Positions 38,901 through 48,921 of a DNA stretch of 64,000 nucleotides are shown here, piece after piece (positions within the stretch are counted from its first letter, which is position 1; each line of letters opens with the position of its first letter). The notes under the pieces are model-generated. The model saw nothing but the letters and a program-made list of their open reading frames with translations. It was not told where the DNA came from and did not search any database. The stretch comes from Pseudomonas floridensis (lineage in GTDB: Bacteria; Pseudomonadota; Gammaproteobacteria; Pseudomonadales; Pseudomonadaceae), in the NCBI RefSeq assembly GCF_002087235.1, contig NZ_MUIO01000055.1, positions 1-64,000 on the forward strand, read 5' to 3'. The position numbers and the translations under genes are program-made.

Positions 38901-39784
38901 GCCAGATCATCGATGGTCGATGGCTTGCGTCCGGCGTAAACGGCCTTGATCTGCGGCGCGTGAAGACGCGCCACTGCGCTTTTCACCGAGCCATTGGCCC
39001 AGCTCAACCAGAATTCGCCGCCCGCCTGCAACCTGGAGACGGACCATTGCCGGGTGAGGCTTGCAGGCAGCCATTTGGCCCAGTCGCTTTGCGGCAAGCT
39101 GGCGTAGAGATCGGCCTCACCGTCTTTCCAGCGGCTGGCTTCGATGCGCGTGCGCAGGTTCAACGCCAGCGGCTGCCCGTCCGGTAGCGTCAGGCGCGCA
39201 TCGAGGCGCTGGTGATAGCTGCCAGTGGCCAGGCTCAGATTGACATACGTAAGGGTCAGCGGGGATTCGTTCAACGGTTGCAGAGTGATCTGACTGTTGA
39301 GCAGCGACAGGCGCGAAACACGCTGCAATTGCGTCAGAATCTTCTCCGGATCGATCGGGCTGTCATCCTGGACCGGCATGCCCTGCACCGCCCAGCGGCC
39401 GTCCTGATCCTGTTTGAGGACGAGCTTCAGACCGTCGACTTCCAGATGCGCAAGCCGCACGTCGCGGGCCAGCAGGCTCTCCCACAAATCAGGAACCACT
39501 TTGACGCTGTCCAGACGCAGGACGTTGCTGCCCTCTCCCACCATCACATCGTGGGCCAGCACCACCGGAGCGAAACCACTCCAGCTGCCCTCCAGGCTGC
39601 CAATACTCAATGGAATGCCCAACGCTGCGCCAGCGCGGGTTTCGACGTTGACGCGGTACTCGGCGACCATGGGCGCCAGTTGACGTCCCAGGCTGACATA
39701 AAGCGCCGCCAGCACCAGCAGCAACGCGCAGAGGCTCAAACCCCAGCGGGTCATGACGGCAACGAAACGTGGAAGACGCTGCAT
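35969..39784 (-). CDS. yhdP: AsmA-like inter-membrane lipid transport protein YhdP
   Basis: A very large (1271-residue) inner-membrane-anchored protein with one N-terminal transmembrane helix (about 13-33) and a long repeated beta-groove in the periplasm (DUF3971 plus AsmA_2 C-terminal). In E. coli, YhdP, TamB and YdbH together move phospholipids to the outer membrane. The start is ATG 39784 with GAGGG seven bases upstream; a GTG two codons earlier has poor spacing. The last residues, EGPWKEPKITFDKPFEK, are typical of the family. It lies downstream of rng on the same strand. Confidence 0.94.
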   Translation of the reverse strand: MQRLPRFVAVMTRWGLSLCALLLVLAALYVSLGRQLAPMVAEYRVNVETRAGAALGIPLSIGSLEGSWSGFAPVVLAHDVMVGEGSNVLRLDSVKVVPDLWESLLARDVRLAHLEVDGLKLVLKQDQDGRWAVQGMPVQDDSPIDPEKILTQLQRVSRLSLLNSQITLQPLNESPLTLTYVNLSLATGSYHQRLDARLTLPDGQPLALNLRTRIEASRWKDGEADLYASLPQSDWAKWLPASLTRQWSVSRLQAGGEFWLSWANGSVKSAVARLHAPQIKAVYAGRKPSTIDDLALNAWLERTDKGLDLKLDSLAMSLGSDRWESRIHATQTAATPDSEELWHVEADRLDLTPLTPLIDSLAPLPDKAMAVVDGLKVKGGLRNVLLDYRPQAIGDKRLSFAANLDKVGFNAYHDAPAAANVSGAISGDLGQGELRLDTSDFMLHLDPIFAKAWRYQKANARLTWKLDDQAFTLIAPYIKVLGDEGKIAADFLIRIHLKHDQEDYMDLRVGMVDGDGRYTSKYLPAVLSPELDHWLRTAIVSGAVNQGFFQYQGSLNKSSPDTARVISLFFDVSNATLAFQPGWPSLTGVDGKVYVENSGVRVKASKGQLLNTKVSDVLVNIPHAPAGQDSHLLVDGNFSGTLGDGLKILQEAPIGTGSTFAGWQGEGPLNGKLKLDVALAKGVEPKVAVDFSTRDARLKLADPVLDLTRLRGDFRFDSGKGLSGKGIRAQAFDRPVTAEIAAEGKPGANVTRIVANGQITIKKLTDWLDVQQALPVSGDMPFQLQLTLDGKDSPLLITSALKGVAIDLPAPFGKTAEQERASEFRMTLQGEPRRFGAAYGDIANLAFAAPAGKFADGRGELFLGQGGAIVPDAKGLRVSGSLDTLDIAPWQAIVDRYSGGDPSGNARQLLSSVDLQIGKLTAMGATLDDVRVQLQRTAAAWALSLDSALVKGTATLPDAKSAPIGINMLYVKLPAADPKAVVVENPPDPLADVDPRKIPALDVKISQLFQGDQLLGAWALKSRPTAAGIRLSDMSLGLKGILLEGEGVWEGAPGSSSSWFKGRLGGKNLADVLKAWSFAPTVTSESFEMNFDGRWPGSPAWVGLKRYSGSLDATLRSGQFVEVEGGAQALRVFGLLNFNSIGRRLRLDFSDLLGKGLSYDRVKGLLVASDGVYVTRNPITLTGPSSNLELNGTLDMVKDRVDAKLLVTLPVTNNLPIAALIVGAPAIGGALFLVDKLLGDKVARFASVQYKVEGPWKEPKITFDKPFEKPQ

Positions 39785-39948
39785 CAGCACGCCCTCAATG
39801 ACAGGCGTGCGGCGATGACCCGGTCATTACAGGCAGGTGAGGTCAGGTACAGGTTTTGCTCATTCGCCACGCATCATTCTCGATATAAGGGTTGAACCTG
39901 CCAGAACCCCGCCGGGCGCTTGTTGCAAACAGTTGAACGGTGACAATC

Positions 39949-41406
39949 TCAGAGCAGTACGACGTCGTATTGTTCCTGCGAGTACATGGTTTCTACCTGA
40001 AAACGAATCGTGCGGCCGATAAAACTTTCAAGCTCGGCCACATTGCCCGATTCCTCATCGAGCAAACGGTCCACCACACGCTGGTTGGCCAGCACCCGAT
40101 AACCCACGGCCTGATACGCCCGGGCCTCACGCAGGATCTCACGGAAAATTTCGTAGCACACGGTTTCGGGCGTCTTAAGCTTGCCGCGCCCCTGACAGCA
40201 GTGACAAGGCTCGCAGAGCACCTGCTCCAGACTTTCACGTGTGCGCTTGCGCGTCATCTGCACCAGACCCAGCTCGGTGATGCCGATGATGTTGGTCTTG
40301 GCGTGGTCGCGCTCCAGCTGTTTTTCCAGGGTGCGCAACACCTGACGCTGGTGTTCGCCATCTTCCATGTCGATGAAATCGATAATGATGATGCCGCCCA
40401 GATTGCGCAGGCGCAGTTGCCTGGCGATGGCCGTGGCCGCTTCCAGGTTGGTCTTGAAAATGGTCTCTTCCAGGTTGCGATGGCCGACGAACGCGCCGGT
40501 GTTGACGTCAATGGTGCTCATCGCCTCGGCCGGATCGACCACCAGATAGCCGCCCGACTTGAGCGGCACCTTGCGCTCCAGCGCTTTCTGGATTTCATCT
40601 TCGACGCCGTAAAGATCGAAAATCGGTCGCTCGCCCGGGTAATGCTCCAGCCGGTCGGCGATCTCGGGCATCAGTTCGGCTACGAACTGCGTGGTCTTCT
40701 GGAAGGTTTCCCGCGAGTCGATGCGGATCTTCTCGATCCGCGGGCTGACCAGATCGCGCAAGGTGCGCAAGGCCAGACCCAGGTCTTCGTAGATCACGGT
40801 AGGCGGGCTGACTGTCTTGATCTGTTCGCCGATCTGGTCCCACAACCTGCGCAGGTAGCGGATATCCATGAGAATCTCGTCGGCTCCAGCGCCTTCGGCG
40901 GCGGTACGCAGAATGAAGCCGCCAGCCTCCTTGATGCCTTCCAGCGCGACGCAATCGCTGACCACCTTTTTCAGGCGCTCGCGCTCCGCCTCGTCTTCGA
41001 TCTTCAGGGAAATACCGACGTGCGCAGTACGTGGCATGTACACCAGATAACGAGACGGGATCGACAACTGCGTGGTCAGGCGTGCGCCTTTACTGCCAAT
41101 CGGGTCCTTGGTGACCTGCACCACCAGACTCTGGCCGTCGTGCACCAGCGAAGCGATGCTTTCGACGGCAGGCCCTTCGCGCATGGAAATTTCCGAGGCA
41201 TGAATGAACGCGGCACGGTCCAGACCGATGTCGATGAACGCCGCCTGCATGCCGGGCAATACGCGCACGACCTTGCCTTTGTAGATGTTTCCCACGATGC
41301 CCCGGCGCTGGGTCCGTTCGACGTGGACCTCCTGCAGCACACCGTTTTCCACCACCGCAACCCGTGATTCCATCGGGGTGATGTTGATCAGAATCTCTTC
41401 ACTCAT
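39949..41406 (-). CDS. rng: Ribonuclease G
   Basis: An endoribonuclease of 485 residues (CafA) that matures the 5' end of 16S rRNA and turns over some mRNAs. The N-terminal S1 domain includes [23 protein letters not shown]; the catalytic Asp residues lie in DVNTGAFVG and IIIDFIDM. A Cys cluster ([12 protein letters not shown], near 405) matches the zinc-link region of RNase E/G. The C-terminal scaffold of RNase E is absent. The ATG at 41406 overlaps the maf stop by four bases (ATGA). Confidence 0.97.
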   Translation of the reverse strand: MSEEILINITPMESRVAVVENGVLQEVHVERTQRRGIVGNIYKGKVVRVLPGMQAAFIDIGLDRAAFIHASEISMREGPAVESIASLVHDGQSLVVQVTKDPIGSKGARLTTQLSIPSRYLVYMPRTAHVGISLKIEDEAERERLKKVVSDCVALEGIKEAGGFILRTAAEGAGADEILMDIRYLRRLWDQIGEQIKTVSPPTVIYEDLGLALRTLRDLVSPRIEKIRIDSRETFQKTTQFVAELMPEIADRLEHYPGERPIFDLYGVEDEIQKALERKVPLKSGGYLVVDPAEAMSTIDVNTGAFVGHRNLEETIFKTNLEAATAIARQLRLRNLGGIIIIDFIDMEDGEHQRQVLRTLEKQLERDHAKTNIIGITELGLVQMTRKRTRESLEQVLCEPCHCCQGRGKLKTPETVCYEIFREILREARAYQAVGYRVLANQRVVDRLLDEESGNVAELESFIGRTIRFQVETMYSQEQYDVVLL

Positions 41407-42005
41407 GGCTTGTTACCTTCCAGGTATTGCCAACAGGGTATGCCGAAACCCGCGAGTAATTCTGCGGTTTCGCACAGAGGCAGACCAACCACTCCAGAAT
41501 AGCTGCCTTGCAGATTCGCGACGAAGATCGCCGCCAGCCCCTGAATGGCATAGCCGCCAGCCTTGTCCTGCGGTTCGCCGCTGAGCCAGTAGGCACGGGC
41601 TTCGTGTGGTTGAATCGGGCGAAAGCGTACGCGACTGGTGACGATCCGGCTTTCACTGCGCCGATGATCGACCAGCGCAATGGCGGTCAGCACCTCATGT
41701 TCGTTGCCCGACAACGCCGCCAGCATGCCGAGGGCATCGGCCTCATCTACCGGCTTGCCGAGAATCCGGCCATCGAGCACCACGGCGGTATCGGCGCCCA
41801 GCACGCAAACAGGTTGATCGGGCGACAACAGCGCAAGCCCCGCACGGGCCTTGCCCAGCGCAAGACGCTCAACGTAGGCGGCAGGGGTTTCGGTGTCGGA
41901 AGGCGTTTCGTCGATCTGCGCACTCAGCACCGTGAATGGCACACCGATCTGGGTAAGTAACTCGCGACGGCGCGGTGAGCCGGAAGCCAGATGAAGCAAG
42001 GGCAT
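41403..42005 (-). CDS. maf: Maf-family nucleoside triphosphate pyrophosphatase (YhdE type)
   Basis: A 200-residue house-cleaning pyrophosphatase that hydrolyses dTTP, UTP and modified nucleotides. The [10 protein letters not shown] start loop and [16 protein letters not shown] are family hallmarks. The position between mreD and rng is the same as for E. coli yhdE, supporting the dTTP/UTP subtype. The start is ATG 42005 ([10 protein letters not shown]); the frame is open 12 codons further without homology. Family members have also been linked to septum inhibition when overproduced. Confidence 0.95.
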   Translation of the reverse strand: MPLLHLASGSPRRRELLTQIGVPFTVLSAQIDETPSDTETPAAYVERLALGKARAGLALLSPDQPVCVLGADTAVVLDGRILGKPVDEADALGMLAALSGNEHEVLTAIALVDHRRSESRIVTSRVRFRPIQPHEARAYWLSGEPQDKAGGYAIQGLAAIFVANLQGSYSGVVGLPLCETAELLAGFGIPCWQYLEGNKP

Positions 42006-42068
42006 AAGGACGTCTCCGTGTCGGTGGCGATGAGCGCACACGCCTGGCGCGGCGCGCTCATATTGCGC

Positions 42069-42560
42069 TTAATTGATTTTCAAACGTTTGCGCAATCCAC
42101 GCAGGCCGTAACTGACCCAGGGCCAGAGCAGCGCACTGACCAGTGCGGGCAGCACGAGCGCCAGGGTTGGCTGGCGGTTACCGGTCAACGCGCTGAGCCA
42201 TAGTTGAGCAAGCTGCGCCAGACCGAACACCACCAGCAATACCAGACATTGTTGCCACATCGGAAACATGCGCAAGCGCTGCTGCAGCGACATGACCAGA
42301 AAGGTAATCAGACTCAGGATCAGCGCGTTCTGCCCCAATAACGTGCCGTACAGCACGTCTTCCATCAGGCCCAGCACCCACGCCGTCGCCATGCCGTACT
42401 TGTGCGGCAGCGCAAGGACCCAGAAGGTCAGCAGCAATGCCAGCCACAAAGGACGAAAGATCTCCATGAACTGCGGCAGCGGTGAAATGCTCAACAACAG
42501 GCCAATGGCGAACGTCAGCCAGACGACCCAGCCGTTGCGTCCGGAAACATGACTAACCAT
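42069..42560 (-). CDS. mreD: Rod-shape determining protein MreD
   Basis: A 163-residue inner-membrane protein of the elongasome with about five transmembrane helices. It works with MreC, RodA and PBP2 to direct lateral wall growth. Family segments are WVLALPHKYGMATAWVLGLMEDVLYGTLLGQNAL, of which MEDVLYGTLLGQ is most diagnostic. I start at ATG 42560 (MVSHVSG), 8 bases inside the end of mreC; the longer open frame upstream is a proline/arginine-rich shadow of mreC. Confidence 0.94.
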   Translation of the reverse strand: MVSHVSGRNGWVVWLTFAIGLLLSISPLPQFMEIFRPLWLALLLTFWVLALPHKYGMATAWVLGLMEDVLYGTLLGQNALILSLITFLVMSLQQRLRMFPMWQQCLVLLVVFGLAQLAQLWLSALTGNRQPTLALVLPALVSALLWPWVSYGLRGLRKRLKIN

Positions 42561-43671
42561 CGATACGCTCCCGGGTGCTGGAAGGTGAAGAAGCCGGGGG
42601 TTGAGACGTGGCGGGCCTGGAAGCCGGCCGTGCGGCAGGCGTTGCGGGCGTAGCCGCAGGTGTCGGCGCGGCGCTTTGCGCGGCCGGTTTGTGGACGGCG
42701 CCGTTGACCGGAAAGACCGGAGCGATCGGCTGCGGCCACATCGGGAAGGCCGGCGTTGGCGGCGGCAAGGTCGGTATCGCGGCAGGCTCGAGGCCTTTGT
42801 CGAACGACTCCTGCGCCTGCGCGGCATCGGCTGCGCGCTCTTCAGGCGTGCGGCTGTCGGAGAACACCAGCAGCAGATTACGACTGCGGTTCAGCGCTGC
42901 GGTGGGCACTGCGCGTACGATCGCGAAAGGCTGCCCGGAGTCGTGAATCACTTCCTTGACGGTCGCCACCGGATAACCGGCGGGAAAGCGCTGCCCCAGA
43001 CCGGAACTCACCAGCAGATCGCCTTCCTTGATGTCGGCGGTGTCGGCAACGTGACGTAATTCCAGACGCTCGGGATTGCCCGTACCGCTGGCGATGGCGC
43101 GAAGGCCGTTGCGGTTGACCTGAACCGGAATGCTGTGGGTCGTGTCGGTGAGCAGCAGCACGCGTGAGGTGTACGGCATCAGTTCGACCACCTGCCCCAT
43201 CAGCCCCCGTGCGTCGAGCACCGGCTGGCCAAGCACCACGCCGTCGCGTTCGCCCTTGTTGATGATGATGCGATGGGTAAAGGGGTTCGGGTCCATGCCG
43301 ATCAGCTCGGCGACTTCGACTTTCTCGTTAACCAGTGCAGAAGAGTTGAGCAACTCGCGCAGACGCACGTTCTGCTCGGTCAACGCCGCCAGCTTTTGCA
43401 GACGACCCTGCAGGAGCAGCGCTTCGGTCTTGAGTTTTTCATTTTCAGCGATCAGCTCGGTTCGGCTGCCGAACTGGCTGGCAACGCCCTGGAACAGGCG
43501 CTGAGGCAAATCGACGATCCAGTAGGACTGCATCAACACCAGCGACATCTGGCTGCGCACGGGCTTGAGGACCGTGAAGCGAGCGTCAACCACCATCAAC
43601 GCCACAGACAACACAGCCAGCACCAGCAGACGTACGCCCAGCGATGGGCCTTTTGCGAAAAGCGGTTTAAT
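42553..43671 (-). CDS. mreC: Rod-shape determining protein MreC, probable ATT start
   Basis: A bitopic elongasome protein of about 372 residues: a short cytoplasmic start, one transmembrane helix (LLVLAVLSVALMVVD), a coiled coil (about 65-105) and the periplasmic double beta-barrel domain (about 110-270). It ends in a long proline- and alanine-rich tail (PTPAATPATPAARP) that pseudomonads share in looser form. No ATG lies near the expected start. A strong GGGAGGAG is followed six bases later by ATT AAA CCG (43671), giving an opening (M/I)KPLFAKGPSLGVR. Alternatives are TTG at 43695 and TTG at 43707, both without a good ribosome site. I choose the ATT. Confidence 0.9.
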   Translation of the reverse strand: MKPLFAKGPSLGVRLLVLAVLSVALMVVDARFTVLKPVRSQMSLVLMQSYWIVDLPQRLFQGVASQFGSRTELIAENEKLKTEALLLQGRLQKLAALTEQNVRLRELLNSSALVNEKVEVAELIGMDPNPFTHRIIINKGERDGVVLGQPVLDARGLMGQVVELMPYTSRVLLLTDTTHSIPVQVNRNGLRAIASGTGNPERLELRHVADTADIKEGDLLVSSGLGQRFPAGYPVATVKEVIHDSGQPFAIVRAVPTAALNRSRNLLLVFSDSRTPEERAADAAQAQESFDKGLEPAAIPTLPPPTPAFPMWPQPIAPVFPVNGAVHKPAAQSAAPTPAATPATPAARPASRPATSQPPASSPSSTRERIDG

Positions 43672-43793
43672 AGGCCGCTCCTCCCGGGCATGCAATCGAC
43701 GGATCAAGCTTCAATTGGCTGTTATTCATGCGGTATGGAACCGGCCTGGACAGATGAAAGAAATAGGCACCCTGTTTCAACCTGACGCATACA

Positions 43794-43811
43794 GGTAGCA
43801 CAAGTGCTACC
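43794..43811 (-). other. Small hairpin between mreB and mreC
   Basis: GGTAGCA, loop CAAG, TGCTACC: a 7-bp perfect stem 37 bases after the mreB stop, with no T run. It could lower read-through or protect the mreB mRNA end, which would fit the higher need for MreB than for MreC/D. Speculative. Confidence 0.35.
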
Positions 43812-43847
43812 CGTATACAAAAGGCCAATGAACGGCACCCCGGCGAA

Positions 43848-45091
<1,244 letters not shown>

Positions 45092-45379
45092 ATGGCGCTT
45101 GAACGCTCCGACGTGGAAAAGATCGCTCATCTGGCCCGACTGGGTCTTAATGACGCCGATATCCCACGTACCACCGAAGCCCTTAACAGCATTCTCGGGC
45201 TGGTCGATCAGATGCAGGCGGTCGACACCACCGGCATCGAACCCCTCGCCCACCCGCTGGAAGCCTCTCAGCGCCTGCGTGAAGACGCCGTCACCGAACG
45301 AAATCGTCGCGACACTTACCAAGCCATCGCACCAGCCGTCCAGGACGGGCTTTATCTGGTTCCGAAAGTCATCGAGTAA
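45092..45379 (+). CDS. gatC: Asp-tRNA(Asn)/Glu-tRNA(Gln) amidotransferase subunit C
   Basis: A 95-residue subunit that wraps between GatA and GatB and stabilises the GatCAB complex. It begins [19 protein letters not shown], the normal form; the C-terminal part includes LRED and YLVPKVIE. It starts at ATG 45092 after GGAGATCC. GatCAB turns mischarged Glu-tRNA(Gln) or Asp-tRNA(Asn) into the amidated form. Pseudomonads have GlnRS, so the asparagine route is the usual reason to keep it. First gene of gatCAB. Confidence 0.97.
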   Translation: MALERSDVEKIAHLARLGLNDADIPRTTEALNSILGLVDQMQAVDTTGIEPLAHPLEASQRLREDAVTERNRRDTYQAIAPAVQDGLYLVPKVIE

Positions 45380-45393
45380 GGGAAAGAGCCTGC

Positions 45394-46845
45394 ATGCATC
45401 AAATGACTCTGGCCGAGATCGCCCGCGGACTCGCCGAAAAGAAGTTTTCCTCTGAAGAACTGACCCGCGTTCTGCTGTCGCGCATCGCGCAGCTCGACCC
45501 TCAGCTCAACAGTTTCATCAGCCTGACCGAAGACCTGGCCATCACCCAGGCCCAGGCTGCGGATGCACGCCGTGCGGCCGGTGAGAATGGCGCCCTGCTC
45601 GGCGCTCCGCTGGCTCACAAGGACCTGTTCTGCACCCAAGGCATCCGCACCAGTTGCGGCTCGCTGATGCTCGACAATTTCAAGGCACCCTACGATGCCA
45701 CCGTTGTATCCCGCCTGGCTTCGGCCGGCACGGTAACGCTGGGCAAGACCAACATGGACGAATTCGCCATGGGCTCGGCCAACGAATCGAGCCACTACGG
45801 CGCGGTGAAGAACCCGTGGAACCTTGACTGCGTTCCCGGCGGCTCCTCCGGCGGTTCGGCGGCGGCTGTCGCGGCACGTCTGCTGCCTGCTGCGACCGGC
45901 ACCGACACGGGCGGCTCGATTCGTCAGCCCGCTGCGCTGACCAACCTCACCGGTCTGAAGCCGACCTATGGTCGGGTGTCGCGCTGGGGCATGATCGCCT
46001 ATGCCTCCAGCCTCGATCAGGCCGGCCCGATGGCACGCACCGCAGAAGACTGCGCCCTGCTGCTGCAAGGCATGGCCGGTTTCGACCCGCAGGACTCCAC
46101 CAGCATCGACGAACCGGTTCCGGATTACTCGGCAACCCTCAATGCGTCGCTCAAGGGGTTGCGTATCGGTTTGCCGAAAGAGTATTTCAGTGCCGGTCTG
46201 GATCCGCGCATCGCGCAGCTTGTCCAGGAAAGCGTCAGGGAGCTGGAAAAGCTCGGCGCGATCGTCAAGGAAATCAGCCTGCCGAACCTGCAACATGGCA
46301 TACCGGCCTATTACGTCATCGCGCCGGCAGAAGCCTCGTCCAACCTGTCGCGTTTCGATGGCGTGCGTTTCGGCTACCGCTGCGAAAACCCCAAGGACCT
46401 GACCGACCTGTACAAGCGCTCGCGCGCGGAAGGTTTCGGCCCTGAAGTGCAGCGGCGCATCATGGTCGGTGCCTACGCCCTGTCGGCGGGTTACTACGAC
46501 GCCTATTACCTGCAGGCCCAGAAAATCCGTCGCCTGATCAAGAACGACTTCATGAATGCGTTCGCCGAGGTTGATGTGATTCTGGGTCCGACCACGCCCA
46601 ACCCGGCCTGGAAAATCGGCGCCAAGACCAACGACCCGATTGCCGAGTACCTGGAAGACTTCTACACCATCACCGCCAACCTGGCGGGCCTGCCGGGCCT
46701 GTCCATGCCTGCGGGCTTCGTCGAGGGCCTGCCGGTAGGCGTGCAACTGCTCGCCCCGTATTTCCAGGAAGGCCGTCTGCTTAACGTCGCGCACCAGTAC
46801 CAGCAGGTCACCGACTGGCACACTCGCGCACCTGAAGGCTTCTGA
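45394..46845 (+). CDS. gatA: Asp-tRNA(Asn)/Glu-tRNA(Gln) amidotransferase subunit A
   Basis: The glutaminase subunit, 483 residues, releasing ammonia from glutamine for channeling to GatB. It is an amidase-signature enzyme with a Ser-cis-Ser-Lys triad: Lys in [10 protein letters not shown], the cis-Ser in [16 protein letters not shown], and the nucleophile Ser in [11 protein letters not shown]. It lies 14 bases after gatC and 10 before gatB. Length and motifs are fully normal. Confidence 0.98.
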   Translation: MHQMTLAEIARGLAEKKFSSEELTRVLLSRIAQLDPQLNSFISLTEDLAITQAQAADARRAAGENGALLGAPLAHKDLFCTQGIRTSCGSLMLDNFKAPYDATVVSRLASAGTVTLGKTNMDEFAMGSANESSHYGAVKNPWNLDCVPGGSSGGSAAAVAARLLPAATGTDTGGSIRQPAALTNLTGLKPTYGRVSRWGMIAYASSLDQAGPMARTAEDCALLLQGMAGFDPQDSTSIDEPVPDYSATLNASLKGLRIGLPKEYFSAGLDPRIAQLVQESVRELEKLGAIVKEISLPNLQHGIPAYYVIAPAEASSNLSRFDGVRFGYRCENPKDLTDLYKRSRAEGFGPEVQRRIMVGAYALSAGYYDAYYLQAQKIRRLIKNDFMNAFAEVDVILGPTTPNPAWKIGAKTNDPIAEYLEDFYTITANLAGLPGLSMPAGFVEGLPVGVQLLAPYFQEGRLLNVAHQYQQVTDWHTRAPEGF

Positions 46846-46855
46846 GGAGAAACAC

Positions 46856-48301
46856 ATGCAATGGGAAGTCGTCATCGGGCTGGAGATTCATACCCAGCTT
46901 TCGACCCAATCGAAGATTTTTTCCGGCAGCGCCACGACCTTCGGCTCCGAGCCTAATACCCAGGCCAGCCTCGTCGATCTGGGCATGCCGGGTGTCCTGC
47001 CGGTCCTGAACAAGGAAGCCGTGCGCATGGCCGTCAAGTTCGGCCTGGCGGTGGATGCCGAGATCGGTCAGCACAACGTGTTCGCTCGCAAGAACTACTT
47101 CTACCCCGACCTGCCCAAGGGCTATCAGATCAGCCAGATGGAATTGCCGATCGTCGGCAAGGGCCACCTGGACATCACTCTGGAAGACGGCACGGTCAAG
47201 CGCATTGGCATCACCCGCGCGCACCTTGAAGAAGACGCAGGCAAAAGCCTGCACGAAGACTTCCAGGGCATGACCGGCATCGACCTGAACCGTGCCGGCA
47301 CGCCACTGCTGGAGATCGTTTCCGAACCGGACATGCGCAGCGCCAAGGAAGCCGTGGCCTACGTCAAGGCTATCCACGCCATTGTCCGTTACCTGGGCAT
47401 CTGCGACGGCAACATGGCCGAAGGCTCGCTGCGCTGCGACTGCAACGTGTCGATCCGGCCCAAGGGCCAGGTCGAGTTCGGCACGCGCTGCGAGATCAAG
47501 AACGTCAACTCGTTCCGCTTCATCGAGAAAGCGATCAACAGCGAAATCCAGCGCCAGATCGACCTGATCGAAGACGGTGGCAAGGTCGTCCAGCAAACCC
47601 GCCTGTACGATCCGAACACCAACGAAACCCGCGCCATGCGCAGCAAGGAGGAAGCCAACGACTACCGTTACTTCCCCGATCCCGACCTGCTGCCGGTGAT
47701 CATCGAGGACTCGTTCCTGGAAGAAACCCGCGCCACGCTGCCGGAATTGCCGCCGCAGAAACGCGAACGCTTCCAGAGCCAGTTCGGTCTGTCGACCTAC
47801 GATGCCAGCGTTCTGGCTTCCAGCCGCGAGCAAGCCGACTACTTCGAACACGTGGTCAGCATCAGCGGCGACGCCAAACTGGCGGCCAACTGGGTCATGG
47901 TTGAACTGGGCAGCCTGCTGAACAAGCAGGGCCTGGAGATCGAGCAATCGCCGGTCAGCGCCGAGCAACTGGGCGGCATGCTCAAGCGCATCACTGACAA
48001 CACGATCTCCGGCAAGATTGCCAAGATGGTGTTCGAGGCGATGGCCAATGGCGAAGGCAGTGCCGATGAAGTGATCGAAACACGCGGTCTGAAGCAGGTG
48101 ACCGACAGCGGTGCCATTGAATCGATGCTCGATGATGTGCTGGCTGCCAATGCCGAGCAGGTCGAACAGTACCGCGCTGCCGATGAAGCCAAGCGCGGCA
48201 AGATGTTCGGCTTCTTCGTCGGCCAGGCGATGAAAGCGTCCAAGGGCAAGGCCAACCCCCAGCAGGTCAACGAGTTGCTCAAGACCAAGCTGGAAGGCTG
48301 A
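46856..48301 (+). CDS. gatB: Asp-tRNA(Asn)/Glu-tRNA(Gln) amidotransferase subunit B
   Basis: The kinase and amidotransferase subunit, 481 residues, which activates the mischarged aminoacyl-tRNA with ATP and adds ammonia. The catalytic cradle begins [13 protein letters not shown]; conserved pieces include [30 protein letters not shown] (partly quoted) and the helical YqeY-like C-terminal domain from about 330 that binds tRNA. Last gene of gatCAB, followed by a strong hairpin. Confidence 0.98.
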   Translation: MQWEVVIGLEIHTQLSTQSKIFSGSATTFGSEPNTQASLVDLGMPGVLPVLNKEAVRMAVKFGLAVDAEIGQHNVFARKNYFYPDLPKGYQISQMELPIVGKGHLDITLEDGTVKRIGITRAHLEEDAGKSLHEDFQGMTGIDLNRAGTPLLEIVSEPDMRSAKEAVAYVKAIHAIVRYLGICDGNMAEGSLRCDCNVSIRPKGQVEFGTRCEIKNVNSFRFIEKAINSEIQRQIDLIEDGGKVVQQTRLYDPNTNETRAMRSKEEANDYRYFPDPDLLPVIIEDSFLEETRATLPELPPQKRERFQSQFGLSTYDASVLASSREQADYFEHVVSISGDAKLAANWVMVELGSLLNKQGLEIEQSPVSAEQLGGMLKRITDNTISGKIAKMVFEAMANGEGSADEVIETRGLKQVTDSGAIESMLDDVLAANAEQVEQYRAADEAKRGKMFGFFVGQAMKASKGKANPQQVNELLKTKLEG

Positions 48302-48336
48302 GCTTTACTGCCCGGAAAATGATCGTGCCAAGGCCC

Positions 48337-48363
48337 GGTGCCATTCGCTGAATGAATGGCACC
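48337..48363 (+). terminator. Perfect hairpin after gatB
   Basis: GGTGCCATTC, loop GCTGAAT, GAATGGCACC: a perfect 10-bp stem 35 bases past gatB. No T run follows, so it may be a Rho-type or RNA-stability structure rather than an intrinsic terminator. Confidence 0.5.
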
Positions 48364-48496
48364 GCAAGCCCGACAACACCGTATGCGCTGACCGGACGCC
48401 GATTATGTGGAAGATCGCTACCACCTGCGTCTGCTCAGACATACCTTTGAACAACGATCAGCGTATGACTTTTCACCGGCATTCAGGACTCCATCC

Positions 48497-48868
48497 ATGC
48501 GCCGACTTCTCTATGCCTGCAGCCGGCTGACGATACTGGCTGGCTGCTCCAGCAACAGCATCATCGACCCCCACGGCTACGAAGAAACGGGACGAGCCTC
48601 GTATTACGGCTCCCAGCATCATGGCAATCGCACCGCCAGTGGCGAACCCTTCAACCAGAACGCATTGACTGCCGCGCACCGACGGCTGCCATTCGGCACG
48701 CGAGTGAAAGTGACCAACCTCGACAACGATCAATCCGTGGTTGTGCGCATCAACGATCGCGGGCCTCATACCCGTGGCCGATTGATAGATGTCTCTCGCA
48801 AGGCCGCCGAACAACTGGGTATGCTGCGCAGCGGCACCGCCCCCGTACGCATTCAGGCCCTCGACTAA
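48497..48868 (+). CDS. Short RlpA-like septal lipoprotein (double-psi beta-barrel)
   Basis: A 123-residue lipoprotein. The start ATG at 48497 has AGGACTCC upstream; the signal peptide ends in the lipobox LAGC with Cys17 as the lipid site. The rest is a single DPBB domain: ASYYGSQHHGNRTASGEPF, LPFGTRVKVTNL and VRINDRGPHTRGRLIDVS, with the catalytic-type Asp and His of RlpA. Full RlpA, which cuts naked glycans at the division site, also has a SPOR domain; that is missing here, so targeting must differ. An upstream open stretch (from 48407) has no signal and is excluded. Confidence 0.88.
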   Translation: MRRLLYACSRLTILAGCSSNSIIDPHGYEETGRASYYGSQHHGNRTASGEPFNQNALTAAHRRLPFGTRVKVTNLDNDQSVVVRINDRGPHTRGRLIDVSRKAAEQLGMLRSGTAPVRIQALD

Positions 48869-48921
48869 GGACGCCCGCGATTCTCCAGCTATCGACACTG
48901 CCCGCCCCTGCTCTGATCCAG

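Noticed and set aside
37430..39187. A 585-codon open frame on the plus strand
   Set aside because: Antisense shadow of yhdP with the same biased composition and no recognisable protein.
42561..42827. N-terminal extension of mreD
   Set aside because: The added 89 residues are Arg/Pro-rich and overlap the mreC tail in another frame; the family start is at 42560.
45352..46875. A 507-codon open frame on the minus strand
   Set aside because: Antisense to gatA, whose motifs are complete.
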